Positions 8,430-17,459 of a stretch of DNA of 64,000 bases are shown here, piece by piece. Within the stretch, counting starts at the first letter, position 1. Every line of letters begins with the position of its first letter. The stretch is taken from NCBI RefSeq assembly GCF_000612625.1, contig NZ_CCAS010000001.1, positions 62,001 to 126,000 of the forward strand, written 5' to 3'. Origin of the DNA: Neobacillus jeddahensis. Lineage in GTDB: Bacteria > Bacillota > Bacilli > Bacillales > Cytobacillaceae. The position numbers and the translations under genes are program-made. The notes below the pieces were generated by a model that was not told the origin of the DNA, searched no databases, and saw only the letters and a program-made list of their open reading frames with translations.

Positions 8430-11400
8430 AATCCGCCTGACAAATGTGATTTATGAAGAGGGAAATAAACGGTATAATGATGAGCTTTTCATGTTTGACG
8501 GGCATAACGGTGCGATTTTATTAGAAAATGGCGGCGGGAAAACAGTCCTCATTCAGACAGCAATGCAAGCCATTTTACCGCATGTGGATCTAGCAGATCG
8601 GAAAATAAAAAATACGTTATTGTTGGAAAATGCTCCAGCCCATATCGCGATTGAATGGATTAGCAATGATCAGCCACGCCGCTATGTCGTCACCGCCGTG
8701 TCCCTTTTTATGACGAAGCAGGGACTAGACTCCTTACGCTATGTGTACGAATACGATGGAAATGATCCGAACGGGATTGAGGGGATACCGTTTGTCCGGA
8801 AAGGGAAAGACAGGAATCGAACAGCGGAACGCGGTGAGATGCAAGATTACTATAGTCATATGCGCGAGCGCTCTTTTCTCGCCCGGACCTTTCCGACTAT
8901 CAAGGAATATAAGTCATTTATCGAAGAACAATACCATATCATTTCCAGTGAATGGGATAGTATTGTCCAAATTAATAGTTCAGAGGGTGGCGCGGAAGCC
9001 TTCTTTGATCATTGTAAAAGCACGAACCAATTGTTTGACCGCCTGCTGATTCCGACAGTAGAAAGCTCGATTGTCGGACATAATTCCAATATGTTTGCGG
9101 AAATGTTTGAACAGCAGCATGCAAGCCTTAAGAATTACAAAAAGCTAAAAGAAACGATTGAAGAGAATCAAAAAATCCAAGTCCAATTAGCCGACTATGT
9201 ATCCACCTATGAACAGCTGCATACGCAAGAAATCGCCTATTTAAAGATAAAGGAGCGGACAAAGGGCGTTTGGCTTGAAACGCGGCAACAAAGAGAGAAG
9301 TACCTGTCGGAGCAAACAGAAACAGAGAAGAAAGTGGAAGAGTGGAAAAGCAGTCATCAGCTCCATCGAATCGAGGCCGCTTCCTATGACATACTCGTCG
9401 AAGAAACAGAGTGGAAAAGGCTAAAGGAAGAGTATAAAACAGCATTAAGCGAGCAACTGGAGCAAGAAGAAAAGCTCGCACAGGTTCAAATGGATTTCTA
9501 TTCGTTCAAGCATGCGAAGCTGAAAGCGGAGCAAAAAGACCAACAGGATCAGCTGGCGCATTTTAAAGCCGAGTTGGCCAAATTAGAACAGACGGAAGAA
9601 TTAGCCGATTTACAGGATCAATTAGAAGAGATGAGTGCGGCGTTACTAGGATATTTTTTAGAAGAAATCGAAAAGCTGGAGAAGCAGCAACAAGCGATCC
9701 GCTATCAAGTAATTCCTCTTCTTGGAGAAATAGCTCGAGTTAAGGCTGACCAATCAGTTCTAAATAGTAAGGAACGGACGGTTCGTGATAGCTTATCTGA
9801 ATGTAAAGCAGTGATAACAAGTCGGTTAAAGGATATGGATGGGCTCAAGCAGCGGTTGCTGGCCAACCCTGTTCAAGATCATGTGAAGGACGAATTAAAG
9901 CAGTGGAATATACGTCATCAATTTTTAGATGAGGATATCATTCGGATTGGGCAGGAAGAAAAACAGCTTTTGTCTGATGAAATAGAGGCGACTGTTCGCT
10001 TAGAGGCTTATCGCCGTGATGCTCTAGTGGTTCAGAGTGCTTATGATAAAGCTACTTTCCAGTTAGAGGAAGTTGCCCTTGCCCAAGAGCGACTGATCCA
10101 ACAGCTTGCTTCCCTAAGACCACAATGGGCAAGCGTTGAAAGTGTGTATTTAAAGCAGGAATCCATTGAAAAACGGTTAATCGAACAGCTGGAGCAACTA
10201 CAATCAGCGAAAAATACCCTTTTATATCGTGAACGGATTGCCTACCGTTTTGTGGATGATTATAGTACGCAGGATGTCTTTTTTGCCGATCCATTCCTCG
10301 AACAGCAACTCAACTCCTGGAAAAATCAATTTGATTACTTGGTTACAGGGGTGGAGTATCTGCAGACAAGTGAAGAAACGATAGGGCATGAGTATCCGTT
10401 CTGGCCCGTCACATTAATCACCACGTCTAAATCGAAGCCGCTGCTGGTCGAAAAGTTAAACCATCTGTCTGATCGACTGCAATTTCCGATCGTTGTATTG
10501 TCGTCGGAAGAAGTCTTGACCATCCAAGAAGGCAACGACGCACCTTCTTGGGTTACACCGCATCATTGGGAACATAACCGAGAGGAATCGCGTTTTCTTG
10601 AGTGGAAACAAGAAATGGTGGAGCACGCCAATGAAAGCAGATCACTGCGGGAGAAAAAGGAAAACGAGATGACGACATGGCAGGCGGTCTTAAAGGAGTT
10701 TATCCAATTTCTTGAAGTGCATCCTTTTGAGAAAAAAGCAACCCTTGAGGAAGATCAATCAAAAGCGTCTAACCAGCTCGCGGATTTGGCGATCAACATG
10801 AAACGGGAAACCGATTTACTTCAGGCATTACGGGATAAAATATCACAGGGCCAAACAACAATCAAGACCTACCGTGATGAAAAGCAGGGCTTAGAAACTA
10901 AAATTGAAAAAGGCTTTCAGTACCTTCAATTTGAAAAAGAAGTGGAAGCAGCAGGCAACCAACAAAAGGCAGCGGAGCGGGAACGAGAACAAATTGAAAA
11001 AGAGCTTAGCCAGATGGCTGCCAGATTAACAGGGCTTGAAGAGGAAGCAATGGATTTGGAAAAACAAATTCAAGGTCTTGCGGCAAGAGTGGCCATGGTT
11101 AAAGAAGATGATGAGTTTCAATTATTACAAACATTATCACCTATTTATTCCGGAGAAAGTAAACAAACGATTAAAGGGAAAATTCGTGATCTAGAATTGA
11201 AAATCAAGCAAATTACGACTACACAAGGAGAATGGCTGGCCAAACGGGATGCGGCCCAAAAAAATATCCAGACGTTATCGGAACAAATGAAAGAATTACT
11301 CCTTGAACATGGTCCGTTAGATGACAGCAGAGCCTTTCCGAGTGATGGGGAGCAGCAACTTCAGCGCCTGAAAGAAAAGATAATTAGTCTAAAAGAAGTG

Positions 11401-12819
11401 CATAGCAAACAAGTAGAGGAAGTTTCAAAAAAAGCGACATGGAAAGATAAACAAGCGGGGAAATGGGAAACAAAGCTTGAACAGTTTAAACAAGCGTTTC
11501 CACATGAAGAACGAAAAACGTTTGATATCCCGCTTGACCGAGTCGCTGCGAAATTAGCGGAAGAGGAACAGCAATTACAAGACCGCAAAACCTTTATTGA
11601 CCAGGAGTTATCGAGAATTGCCAAGGAATTAAAACAGGTGGATGAGGGTGAGCGCTGGCTGGAAAAGTTTATTGAGGCGCATCATTTTGACGCACCGGAT
11701 GTGGTGGCTCAGGCCTTAATACCGGAAGAATTGGTCGATTTCACCTATCATCGGATGAAATTTTTAAAAAGCTTTACCGATGAACTGATCAAGGAAAAAG
11801 AAGCTCTAGAGCTCCAGCGGCAGCAGGTCGGTCGAGCTAAGAGTGTCTTTCGCGCTTTTTGTGACAGATCGATTTCAGATGTGAAGATGCGGAATATGGC
11901 TCTGAATGGAATCGAGCATAAAACCACCTATTACGATATTCTTGAGTTTAAGAAGAATATGATGTTGAGCGTGGAAAGAGCAACGAGCTATGCCAATGAG
12001 CATATTCGTCAGAAGGATGCAGAACTGCAAGCATTTATTAACCAAATTCATTCTCATTTATTAACCTTGGTGGAGGAACTGAGACAGATACCGAAAAAAA
12101 CAAAGGTGAAAATTGTTGATGATTGGAAGCAGGTCTTTACCTTTGCCATTCCTGAATGGGATGACGAGGAAGGAAAAATGCGGATTCGTGATTATCTTGA
12201 GTGGATGCTCGAACAATTGGAATCAGATCGTTTCTTAAACGAACAGGGCATACAGGATGATGGGAAGGTTCGCAAGGAAATCGAAACCTGGCTTCAGTCG
12301 AAGCAGCTACTGCAGATCGTCATGAATAATGAGGTAATGAAGGTTAGCTGTCGGAAGGTGACCAATGATAATAAAGTCACCACCCGGTCCTATTCGTGGG
12401 AACAGAGTAATATTTGGTCTGGTGGAGAAAAGTGGAGTAAAAACATGACGCTTTTCTTAGGTATTTTAAATTATGTGGCTGAAAAAAAGCAGCATATTCA
12501 GCAAAATGCGAAACGCCATCGGGCGGTCATCCTGGATAATCCGTTTGGGAAGGCCTCTAGTGATCATGTGTTGAGTCCTGTGTTTTTTGTGGCGGAACAG
12601 CTCGGCTTTCAAATTATTGCATTGACGGCACATGCTGAAGGAAAGTTTCTCCAAGACTACTTTCCTGTTATTTATAGCTGTCGATTAAGAGCATCAACTG
12701 ATGTGGCGAAAAAAGTCATGACGAAGGAAAAGTGGCTTCACCATGCTTACTTCCAGGACCATGAACCGAAAACAACCGACAGACTGGGGCAGACAGAGCA
12801 GCTGGCATGGTTTGAATAG
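8413..12819 (+). CDS. jetC: Wadjet protein JetC, SMC/MukB-like ATPase
   Basis: A 1468-residue SMC-like ATPase, the motor of Wadjet. Walker A is ILLENGGGKT (35-44). Two long coiled-coil arms fill about residues 270-1200 with a globular hinge-like stretch near 620-740. The ABC signature is SGGEK (1336-1340), and Walker B is AVILDN with Asp1375. The residue after the Walker B Asp is Asn rather than the Glu usual in ABC ATPases; the motif continues PFGKASSDHV, and the H-loop-like ALTAHAEG follows. I chose ATG 8413 because GAGAGGAG ends 8 bases before it; ATG codons at 8395 and 8407 are badly placed. Overlaps jetB, ends at a strong terminator. Confidence 0.9.
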   Translation: MPSISKIRLTNVIYEEGNKRYNDELFMFDGHNGAILLENGGGKTVLIQTAMQAILPHVDLADRKIKNTLLLENAPAHIAIEWISNDQPRRYVVTAVSLFMTKQGLDSLRYVYEYDGNDPNGIEGIPFVRKGKDRNRTAERGEMQDYYSHMRERSFLARTFPTIKEYKSFIEEQYHIISSEWDSIVQINSSEGGAEAFFDHCKSTNQLFDRLLIPTVESSIVGHNSNMFAEMFEQQHASLKNYKKLKETIEENQKIQVQLADYVSTYEQLHTQEIAYLKIKERTKGVWLETRQQREKYLSEQTETEKKVEEWKSSHQLHRIEAASYDILVEETEWKRLKEEYKTALSEQLEQEEKLAQVQMDFYSFKHAKLKAEQKDQQDQLAHFKAELAKLEQTEELADLQDQLEEMSAALLGYFLEEIEKLEKQQQAIRYQVIPLLGEIARVKADQSVLNSKERTVRDSLSECKAVITSRLKDMDGLKQRLLANPVQDHVKDELKQWNIRHQFLDEDIIRIGQEEKQLLSDEIEATVRLEAYRRDALVVQSAYDKATFQLEEVALAQERLIQQLASLRPQWASVESVYLKQESIEKRLIEQLEQLQSAKNTLLYRERIAYRFVDDYSTQDVFFADPFLEQQLNSWKNQFDYLVTGVEYLQTSEETIGHEYPFWPVTLITTSKSKPLLVEKLNHLSDRLQFPIVVLSSEEVLTIQEGNDAPSWVTPHHWEHNREESRFLEWKQEMVEHANESRSLREKKENEMTTWQAVLKEFIQFLEVHPFEKKATLEEDQSKASNQLADLAINMKRETDLLQALRDKISQGQTTIKTYRDEKQGLETKIEKGFQYLQFEKEVEAAGNQQKAAEREREQIEKELSQMAARLTGLEEEAMDLEKQIQGLAARVAMVKEDDEFQLLQTLSPIYSGESKQTIKGKIRDLELKIKQITTTQGEWLAKRDAAQKNIQTLSEQMKELLLEHGPLDDSRAFPSDGEQQLQRLKEKIISLKEVHSKQVEEVSKKATWKDKQAGKWETKLEQFKQAFPHEERKTFDIPLDRVAAKLAEEEQQLQDRKTFIDQELSRIAKELKQVDEGERWLEKFIEAHHFDAPDVVAQALIPEELVDFTYHRMKFLKSFTDELIKEKEALELQRQQVGRAKSVFRAFCDRSISDVKMRNMALNGIEHKTTYYDILEFKKNMMLSVERATSYANEHIRQKDAELQAFINQIHSHLLTLVEELRQIPKKTKVKIVDDWKQVFTFAIPEWDDEEGKMRIRDYLEWMLEQLESDRFLNEQGIQDDGKVRKEIETWLQSKQLLQIVMNNEVMKVSCRKVTNDNKVTTRSYSWEQSNIWSGGEKWSKNMTLFLGILNYVAEKKQHIQQNAKRHRAVILDNPFGKASSDHVLSPVFFVAEQLGFQIIALTAHAEGKFLQDYFPVIYSCRLRASTDVAKKVMTKEKWLHHAYFQDHEPKTTDRLGQTEQLAWFE

Positions 12820-12918
12820 AGTTTGTGAAATGTTCGGGAAATCAATCCCTGTAGACTTTTTCAAAAATATTCTCTTTTTCGGAACCATCTGTGAAAAAGC
12901 CAATATAAAAAAATCTAT

Positions 12919-12957
12919 AAAAAGGAGTGTGATTGTCATATAAATCACACTCCTTTT
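12919..12957 (+). terminator. Terminator of the Wadjet operon
   Basis: Perfect 13-bp stem AAGGAGTGTGATT/AATCACACTCCTT with flanking A and T runs, so it could work in both directions. Confidence 0.92.
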
Positions 12958-12965
12958 TAGTGGAA

Positions 12966-13027
12966 CCAGGGGGACGGTTCTGGTGGTCTTAATATTCATG
13001 CATGAGCCAGGAGAACCGTCCCCCTGG
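12966..13027. repeat. REP-like 16-bp inverted repeat
   Basis: Perfect 16-bp inverted arms CCAGGGGGACGGTTCT (12966-12981) and AGAACCGTCCCCCTGG (13012-13027) separated by 30 bases. The arms are much more G+C-rich than the surroundings and there is no U-tract, so this is not a terminator. Palindromes with a GGGACGGTTCT core recur as dispersed repeats in Firmicute genomes; that is from general knowledge and was not checked here. Confidence 0.75.
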
Positions 13028-13162
13028 CGCATCAAAATAAATTGACTATACTACGCTAAATATGGTAATTTTTTCTTAAGTAACCGGTTTCAAATTTGGT
13101 GTTTTGATATTTACAGGAAAATATTATTCTAGGAAACCACTGAATGGAGGAGTTGATTACAT

Positions 13163-14143
13163 ATGTCAAATATCCCGTCGATCTTTATTAACCTGAGGAT
13201 TCCTGTCATTGGAGCCCCACTTTTCATCATTAGTAATCCCAAGCTAGTTATTGAGCAGTGTAAAGCAGGAATCGTTGGTTCGATGCCCGCACTGAATGCC
13301 CGCCCCGCCGCGCAGCTTGATGAATGGCTCGCGGAAATCACAGAAGAACTAGCTACTTACAATGCTCTTCACCCTGATCGTCCCGCTGCCCCATTTGCCA
13401 TTAATCAAATTGTCCACAAGTCCAATGATCGACTTGAACAGGACATGGAATTATGCATGAAATATAAGGTTCCGATTATCATTTCGTCTCTAGGGGCACG
13501 CGAAGAAATTAATGTGGCCGCACACAGCTACGGAGGCATTGTTTTTCACGATGTGATCAATAACAAGTACGCACATAAGGCGATTGAAAAAGGAGCAGAT
13601 GGTCTGATTGCAGTTGCTGCAGGGGCGGGTGGACATGCTGGCGTCAAGAGCCCATTTGCCTTGATTCAGGAAATCCGCCAATGGTTTGAGGGCCCGCTCG
13701 CTTTATCTGGATCGATTGCGAACGGAAACGCAATCCTGGCTGCGCAAGCTATGGGGGCTGATTTTGCCTATATTGGCTCACCATTTATTGCAACAAACGA
13801 AGCGAGGGCGGCTGAAGAGTATAAGCAAGCAATTGTAGAATCTACCTCAGATGATATTGTTTATAGCAATCTATTCACCGGTGTCCATGGCAACTATCTT
13901 GCGCCTTCGATTAGAGCAGCCGGTTTGGACCCAGATGCACTCCCTGAAAGTGATCCAACGAAAATGAATTTTGGCGGGGCTGGGAAGGCGAAGGCCTGGA
14001 AAGATATATGGGGAAGTGGTCAAGGGATTGGCGTCATCAATAAGGTCTCAAGCACTGTCGCCTATGTCGACAAGCTTCAGCAAGAGTATATGGCGGCAAA
14101 AGAGAGATTAATGAAAACAAGTGAAGAGTTCGTAGGTAAGTAA
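13163..14143 (+). CDS. Nitronate monooxygenase family flavoprotein
   Basis: A 326-residue FMN-dependent TIM-barrel enzyme of the nitronate monooxygenase (2-nitropropane dioxygenase) family. The N-terminus RIPVIGAPLFIISNP is the family opening. AGAGGHAGVKSPFALI and ALSGSIANGNAILAAQAMGADFAYIG form the phosphate and FMN-binding strands. The family oxidises alkyl nitronates such as propionate 3-nitronate to aldehydes plus nitrite, protecting against nitro toxins. Related proteins reduce enoyl substrates, so the substrate is uncertain. It is preceded by GGAGGAG and is monocistronic. Confidence 0.88.
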   Translation: MSNIPSIFINLRIPVIGAPLFIISNPKLVIEQCKAGIVGSMPALNARPAAQLDEWLAEITEELATYNALHPDRPAAPFAINQIVHKSNDRLEQDMELCMKYKVPIIISSLGAREEINVAAHSYGGIVFHDVINNKYAHKAIEKGADGLIAVAAGAGGHAGVKSPFALIQEIRQWFEGPLALSGSIANGNAILAAQAMGADFAYIGSPFIATNEARAAEEYKQAIVESTSDDIVYSNLFTGVHGNYLAPSIRAAGLDPDALPESDPTKMNFGGAGKAKAWKDIWGSGQGIGVINKVSSTVAYVDKLQQEYMAAKERLMKTSEEFVGK

Positions 14144-14203
14144 CCTTTCACAAACATATGTTTCTTCACATTTATAACTCAATGAGTGGGACAGGAAAAT
14201 AGG

Positions 14204-14237
14204 ATGAACTTGGAGAAATATTTCCAAGTTCATTTTT
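14204..14237 (+). terminator. Terminator of the nitronate monooxygenase gene
   Basis: Perfect 11-bp stem ATGAACTTGGA/TCCAAGTTCAT with an 8-base loop followed by TTTT. Confidence 0.88.
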
Positions 14238-14475
14238 AATGTTTATTTACTTTAGCAAATCACAGTTATAGAAAAGTGCAGGGGTCCAATTAAATTTAAT
14301 TGTTTACCATTCTACAAGATTCAGGTTATAATAAAATTTACTAAATTTAGGGTGACGAAATAATTAACGAAGATCCTATTAATGAGATTTAGCAAAATGA
14401 ATGGGTAATGTAGAAAAGAGTATTGGTCTATTCAGGTTGAGCGCTGGACCCATCATGAGAATAAACAGACCATTG

Positions 14476-14491
14476 GAAAACAACTGTTTTC
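14476..14491. promoter_or_regulatory. Short palindrome before the Bcr-type efflux gene
   Basis: GAAAACA-AC-TGTTTTC, a 7+2+7 palindrome ending 4 bases before the ribosome site of the efflux gene. It could be a repressor operator or an mRNA hairpin. It lies at the 3' end of a non-coding stretch (14238-14508) in which I see nothing else certain. Confidence 0.4.
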
Positions 14492-14508
14492 TAGAAAGGT
14501 GAGGAAAA

Positions 14509-15723
14509 TTGAATAAACTTATCGGAAAGAAACGAGTGCAGCTTGCATTACTGCTAGGATCACTTGGATTGTTAGGACCTTTTACCATCGATATGTATTT
14601 ACCATCCTTTCCTACTATTGTAAAGGAATTTCATACGACGGCATCATTTGTACAAATTAGTTTAACGACCTGCCTTTTGGGCCTAGGCTTGGGACAATTG
14701 ATTATTGGTCCGATGAGTGATGTGAAAGGGCGTCGGAACCCGTTGCTGATCTTTCTCGGCTTATACTTAATAGCTTCTGTCACATGTGCGATTGCACCCA
14801 ATATTTATTCCTTTATTGGAGCCCGTTTCGTGCAAGGTTTTGCGGCAGCAGGTGGACTTGTGATCTCTCGGGCCATTGTTCGAGATCTTTTTAATGGAAG
14901 GGAACTGACCAAGTTTTTTGCATTAATGGTGTTAGTAGGGAACCTAGGGCCAATCGTTGCGCCAATCGCAGGAGGCGGAATTTTGGCTTTTACCACTTGG
15001 ACTGGGGTTTTTCTTGTGCTAGCTTGTGTAGGCATGGTGCTAATCCTCACGGTGTCCTTTAAACTAGAAGAAACATTACCAAAGGAAAAGCGGGTCCCTA
15101 GCAACCTCTCCCAAGTTGTGAAGAATTTTGGGTCTTTAGTCAAGGATCGTCCATTCATGGGTTATGCCTTTACACAAGGTTTTATTACCGCTGGGATCTT
15201 TGCATACGTTTCAGGTATTCCGTTTGTGTATCAGAATATTTATGGTGTTTCACCGCAACAATTTAGTCTGTTATTTGGGGTGAATGGGATTGCTTTAATA
15301 CTTGGCAGCCAGTCGGTTGGCCGCTTCACCGACATCATTCCCGAGCGAACTTTCTTAAAGATAGGCTTACTGATCTCTAATATAGCGGGGGCTGTCTTAT
15401 TAATCTCTCTCCTATTAAAAGCCCCACTTTTTGCAGTTGCCGTTCCAATCTTTTTTTTAGTATCGTCAATCGGAATAATTTCAACGACATCTTTTGCATT
15501 AGCGATCGAGTCGCAAGGCCATATCGCGGGTAGTGCGTCTGCGCTTTTAGGACTATTGCCGTTTGTACTAGGCTCCTTAACGGCCCCGTTAGTGGGAATC
15601 GCCGGAGAATATTCCGCCATTCCGATGGGGATCGTGATCTTTTCGACGAGCTTTTTGGCCTTCCTTTCCTATTTTATTTTAGTGAGAAAGGTTTCAGGTC
15701 AGAAGCAAGCTTCTAGATCATAA
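14509..15723 (+). CDS. Bcr/CflA-type multidrug efflux MFS transporter
   Basis: A 404-residue major facilitator with 12 predicted membrane helices. It has the DMYLPSFPTI motif in the first loop that marks the Bcr/CflA subfamily of drug:H+ antiporters, and the MFS loop-2 motif GPMSDVKGRR. It probably exports drugs or small metabolites such as sulfonamides, bicyclomycin or cysteine-related compounds. Start is TTG at 14509 with AAGGTGAGG upstream. Monocistronic, with a terminator at 15744. The palindrome in front suggests local regulation. Confidence 0.88.
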   Translation: MNKLIGKKRVQLALLLGSLGLLGPFTIDMYLPSFPTIVKEFHTTASFVQISLTTCLLGLGLGQLIIGPMSDVKGRRNPLLIFLGLYLIASVTCAIAPNIYSFIGARFVQGFAAAGGLVISRAIVRDLFNGRELTKFFALMVLVGNLGPIVAPIAGGGILAFTTWTGVFLVLACVGMVLILTVSFKLEETLPKEKRVPSNLSQVVKNFGSLVKDRPFMGYAFTQGFITAGIFAYVSGIPFVYQNIYGVSPQQFSLLFGVNGIALILGSQSVGRFTDIIPERTFLKIGLLISNIAGAVLLISLLLKAPLFAVAVPIFFLVSSIGIISTTSFALAIESQGHIAGSASALLGLLPFVLGSLTAPLVGIAGEYSAIPMGIVIFSTSFLAFLSYFILVRKVSGQKQASRS

Positions 15724-15743
15724 TGGAAAACTCATCTTTTACT

Positions 15744-15786
15744 AAAAGGAGATTCTATCTTAATAATGATAGACTCCTTTTTTTCT
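15744..15786 (+). terminator. Terminator of the Bcr-type gene
   Basis: Bulged stem AAAGGAG..TCTATC / GATAGA..CTCCTTT followed by a T run. Confidence 0.82.
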
Positions 15787-15926
15787 AAACGAAGGTCTTG
15801 GATAAAACTGTTTAGAATATCAAATATTTTTCTGCTATAATAAACTCGGAACTGGGAGCTTGTTTTTACATAAATAACTAATATTATCTATAATCTTTTC
15901 ACTATTATTATTCCGAGGTGATCAAC

Positions 15927-17144
15927 TTGAGTCAAAACAACATAGAGAAAGAATCTTTTACAAAAGTACTCGGTGCTTTAGAAAGAATGAAAGAAATGTC
16001 TAGAAAAAGTCAACAAAAACAAGATCTAAAAAACTGGAGTGATATTAAGACTCCAATCATATTAAAAGATGCACTCGCAAGACTTTCAAAAGACGAATTA
16101 AGTGCGATTAGAAAACAATTCGACATAAAGAACGCTAGCCAGCTAAAAAAAGGGGAATTAATCGAGGTATTAACGCAACAGATTCCGCTACTGCTTGAAA
16201 AGATTTTTAGGAATATGGACATGGAGCGTTATCAGATCATCAAAAAAATAATGGATAATGGTGGAACAATCGTGGAACCATTATTAACAGCTCGTCAATT
16301 CCAGTATTTTCGCAACAGTGGTATTCTCTTTACTGGAACGCTCGAAGGCAAAAAGATACTAGGAATGCCAGAGGATTTAGTTAAGAGTCAAGCCGTACAA
16401 GAAGCTGGCAAACCATTCATGTCTGTTTTTCAAAGAAATACGGAATGGATTAAGCTTACACAAGGATTACTCTACTATTACGGCACACTATCCATCCAGG
16501 AATTAATGGTTTTACTTGAAAAATACCTGAATGAACCTATCAATCTTTCAGACTATCTCACTGTATTGGAGCATGCTAGTTCCTATTATTACCAAATCCG
16601 AATGGACCATATAGGGTTTTCCCATATAAGAGTGTTTGATCCAGAAAAAGTACAACAGGAACAGCAAATGAGAAAAGACCTTGGGTTTTTCCCATTCACT
16701 AAAGAACAATTAGTAAGAGCTGGTGAGCCTGAATATAGTGAACAGAACAATAGCGTTCTTCAATTTATTCACTATTTAACAGAAAACTATGTAATGAGTA
16801 GGGAAGAGGCAAATGTTATTGTAGAAGAATGTGTGTTTGCGACGAAAAAGGGGGAGTCTCCCGATCAAATTCTTCAATTTCTCGAAAGAAGACTACAATT
16901 CCAAAGTTTAGATTCGGTTCAATCTTGTATGGAAAAAGTTGTAAATCTCATGAATCAGACGAGACAATGGTTTCTTAAAGGATATACGCCTGAAGAATTA
17001 TCGCCACTTGAACAGGAATCGCTACGGCCACTGCCAGATCGGAAAGACAATATTGTCAACTTTACGACAGGAAAAAAAATTGGTAGAAATGAATTATGCC
17101 CTTGTGGAAGTAATAAAAAATATAAAAAATGTTGTGGGAGATAA
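15927..17144 (+). CDS. SEC-C motif protein with SAP-like segment
   Basis: A 405-residue protein ending in a SEC-C zinc-binding motif, GRNELCPCGSNKKYKKCCGR, as at the C-terminus of SecA. Near residues 50-85 the LSKDELSAIRKQFDI...KKGELIEVLTQQI segment resembles a SAP/Rho-N nucleic-acid-binding helix pair. The middle is helical and unassigned. I chose TTG at 15927 because GAGGTG lies 6 bases upstream; the in-frame GTG at 15918 lies inside that site. The zinc motif usually contacts proteins or RNA; the function here is unknown. Monocistronic. Confidence 0.8.
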   Translation: MSQNNIEKESFTKVLGALERMKEMSRKSQQKQDLKNWSDIKTPIILKDALARLSKDELSAIRKQFDIKNASQLKKGELIEVLTQQIPLLLEKIFRNMDMERYQIIKKIMDNGGTIVEPLLTARQFQYFRNSGILFTGTLEGKKILGMPEDLVKSQAVQEAGKPFMSVFQRNTEWIKLTQGLLYYYGTLSIQELMVLLEKYLNEPINLSDYLTVLEHASSYYYQIRMDHIGFSHIRVFDPEKVQQEQQMRKDLGFFPFTKEQLVRAGEPEYSEQNNSVLQFIHYLTENYVMSREEANVIVEECVFATKKGESPDQILQFLERRLQFQSLDSVQSCMEKVVNLMNQTRQWFLKGYTPEELSPLEQESLRPLPDRKDNIVNFTTGKKIGRNELCPCGSNKKYKKCCGR

Positions 17145-17156
17145 AAGTATTTTTTT

Positions 17157-17187
17157 AGTGTCTGAGTGAACTCAGGCACTTTTTTTG
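17157..17187 (+). terminator. Terminator of the SEC-C gene, left flank of the island
   Basis: Stem GTGTCTGAG/CTCAGGCAC with a 4-base loop and seven T. A near-identical copy ends the ectoine island at 45355-45387, differing only at two stem positions that covary. Confidence 0.88.
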
Positions 17188-17410
17188 TATCTACCGCTAT
17201 TAATTGATTAATTAGAAAAAAGACCATATACTAAAAATAGCGATCTATTTAAATTGTCAAAAATAAATTTTTCACCGCTTATTAATGAGAAAATAGAAGA
17301 AAGTCTTTACTCTCTCAGGTAAGTCTATGGACTTCCACCCATTAATAAGAAAAGGCTTTCAGTCCTCCTTTTATGACAGAAACATCTGGAAATTCTATTC
17401 AATAAGCAAC

Positions 17411-17422
17411 ATGGCATGCCAT
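17411..17422. promoter_or_regulatory. 12-bp palindrome before pucR1
   Basis: ATGGCATGCCAT, a perfect palindrome about 38 bases upstream of the PucR start codon and therefore a candidate autoregulatory site. The rest of the 17191-17459 gap is A+T-rich and shows no gene. Confidence 0.35.
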
Positions 17423-17459
17423 ATCATTGTGAATTTTTTTGATAAGATAGGAGGATTCT

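Noticed and set aside
9128-9481. 117-codon frame opposite jetC
   Set aside because: Antisense shadow of the coiled-coil coding region, where Glu/Lys codons read as Phe/Leu/Ser on the other strand.
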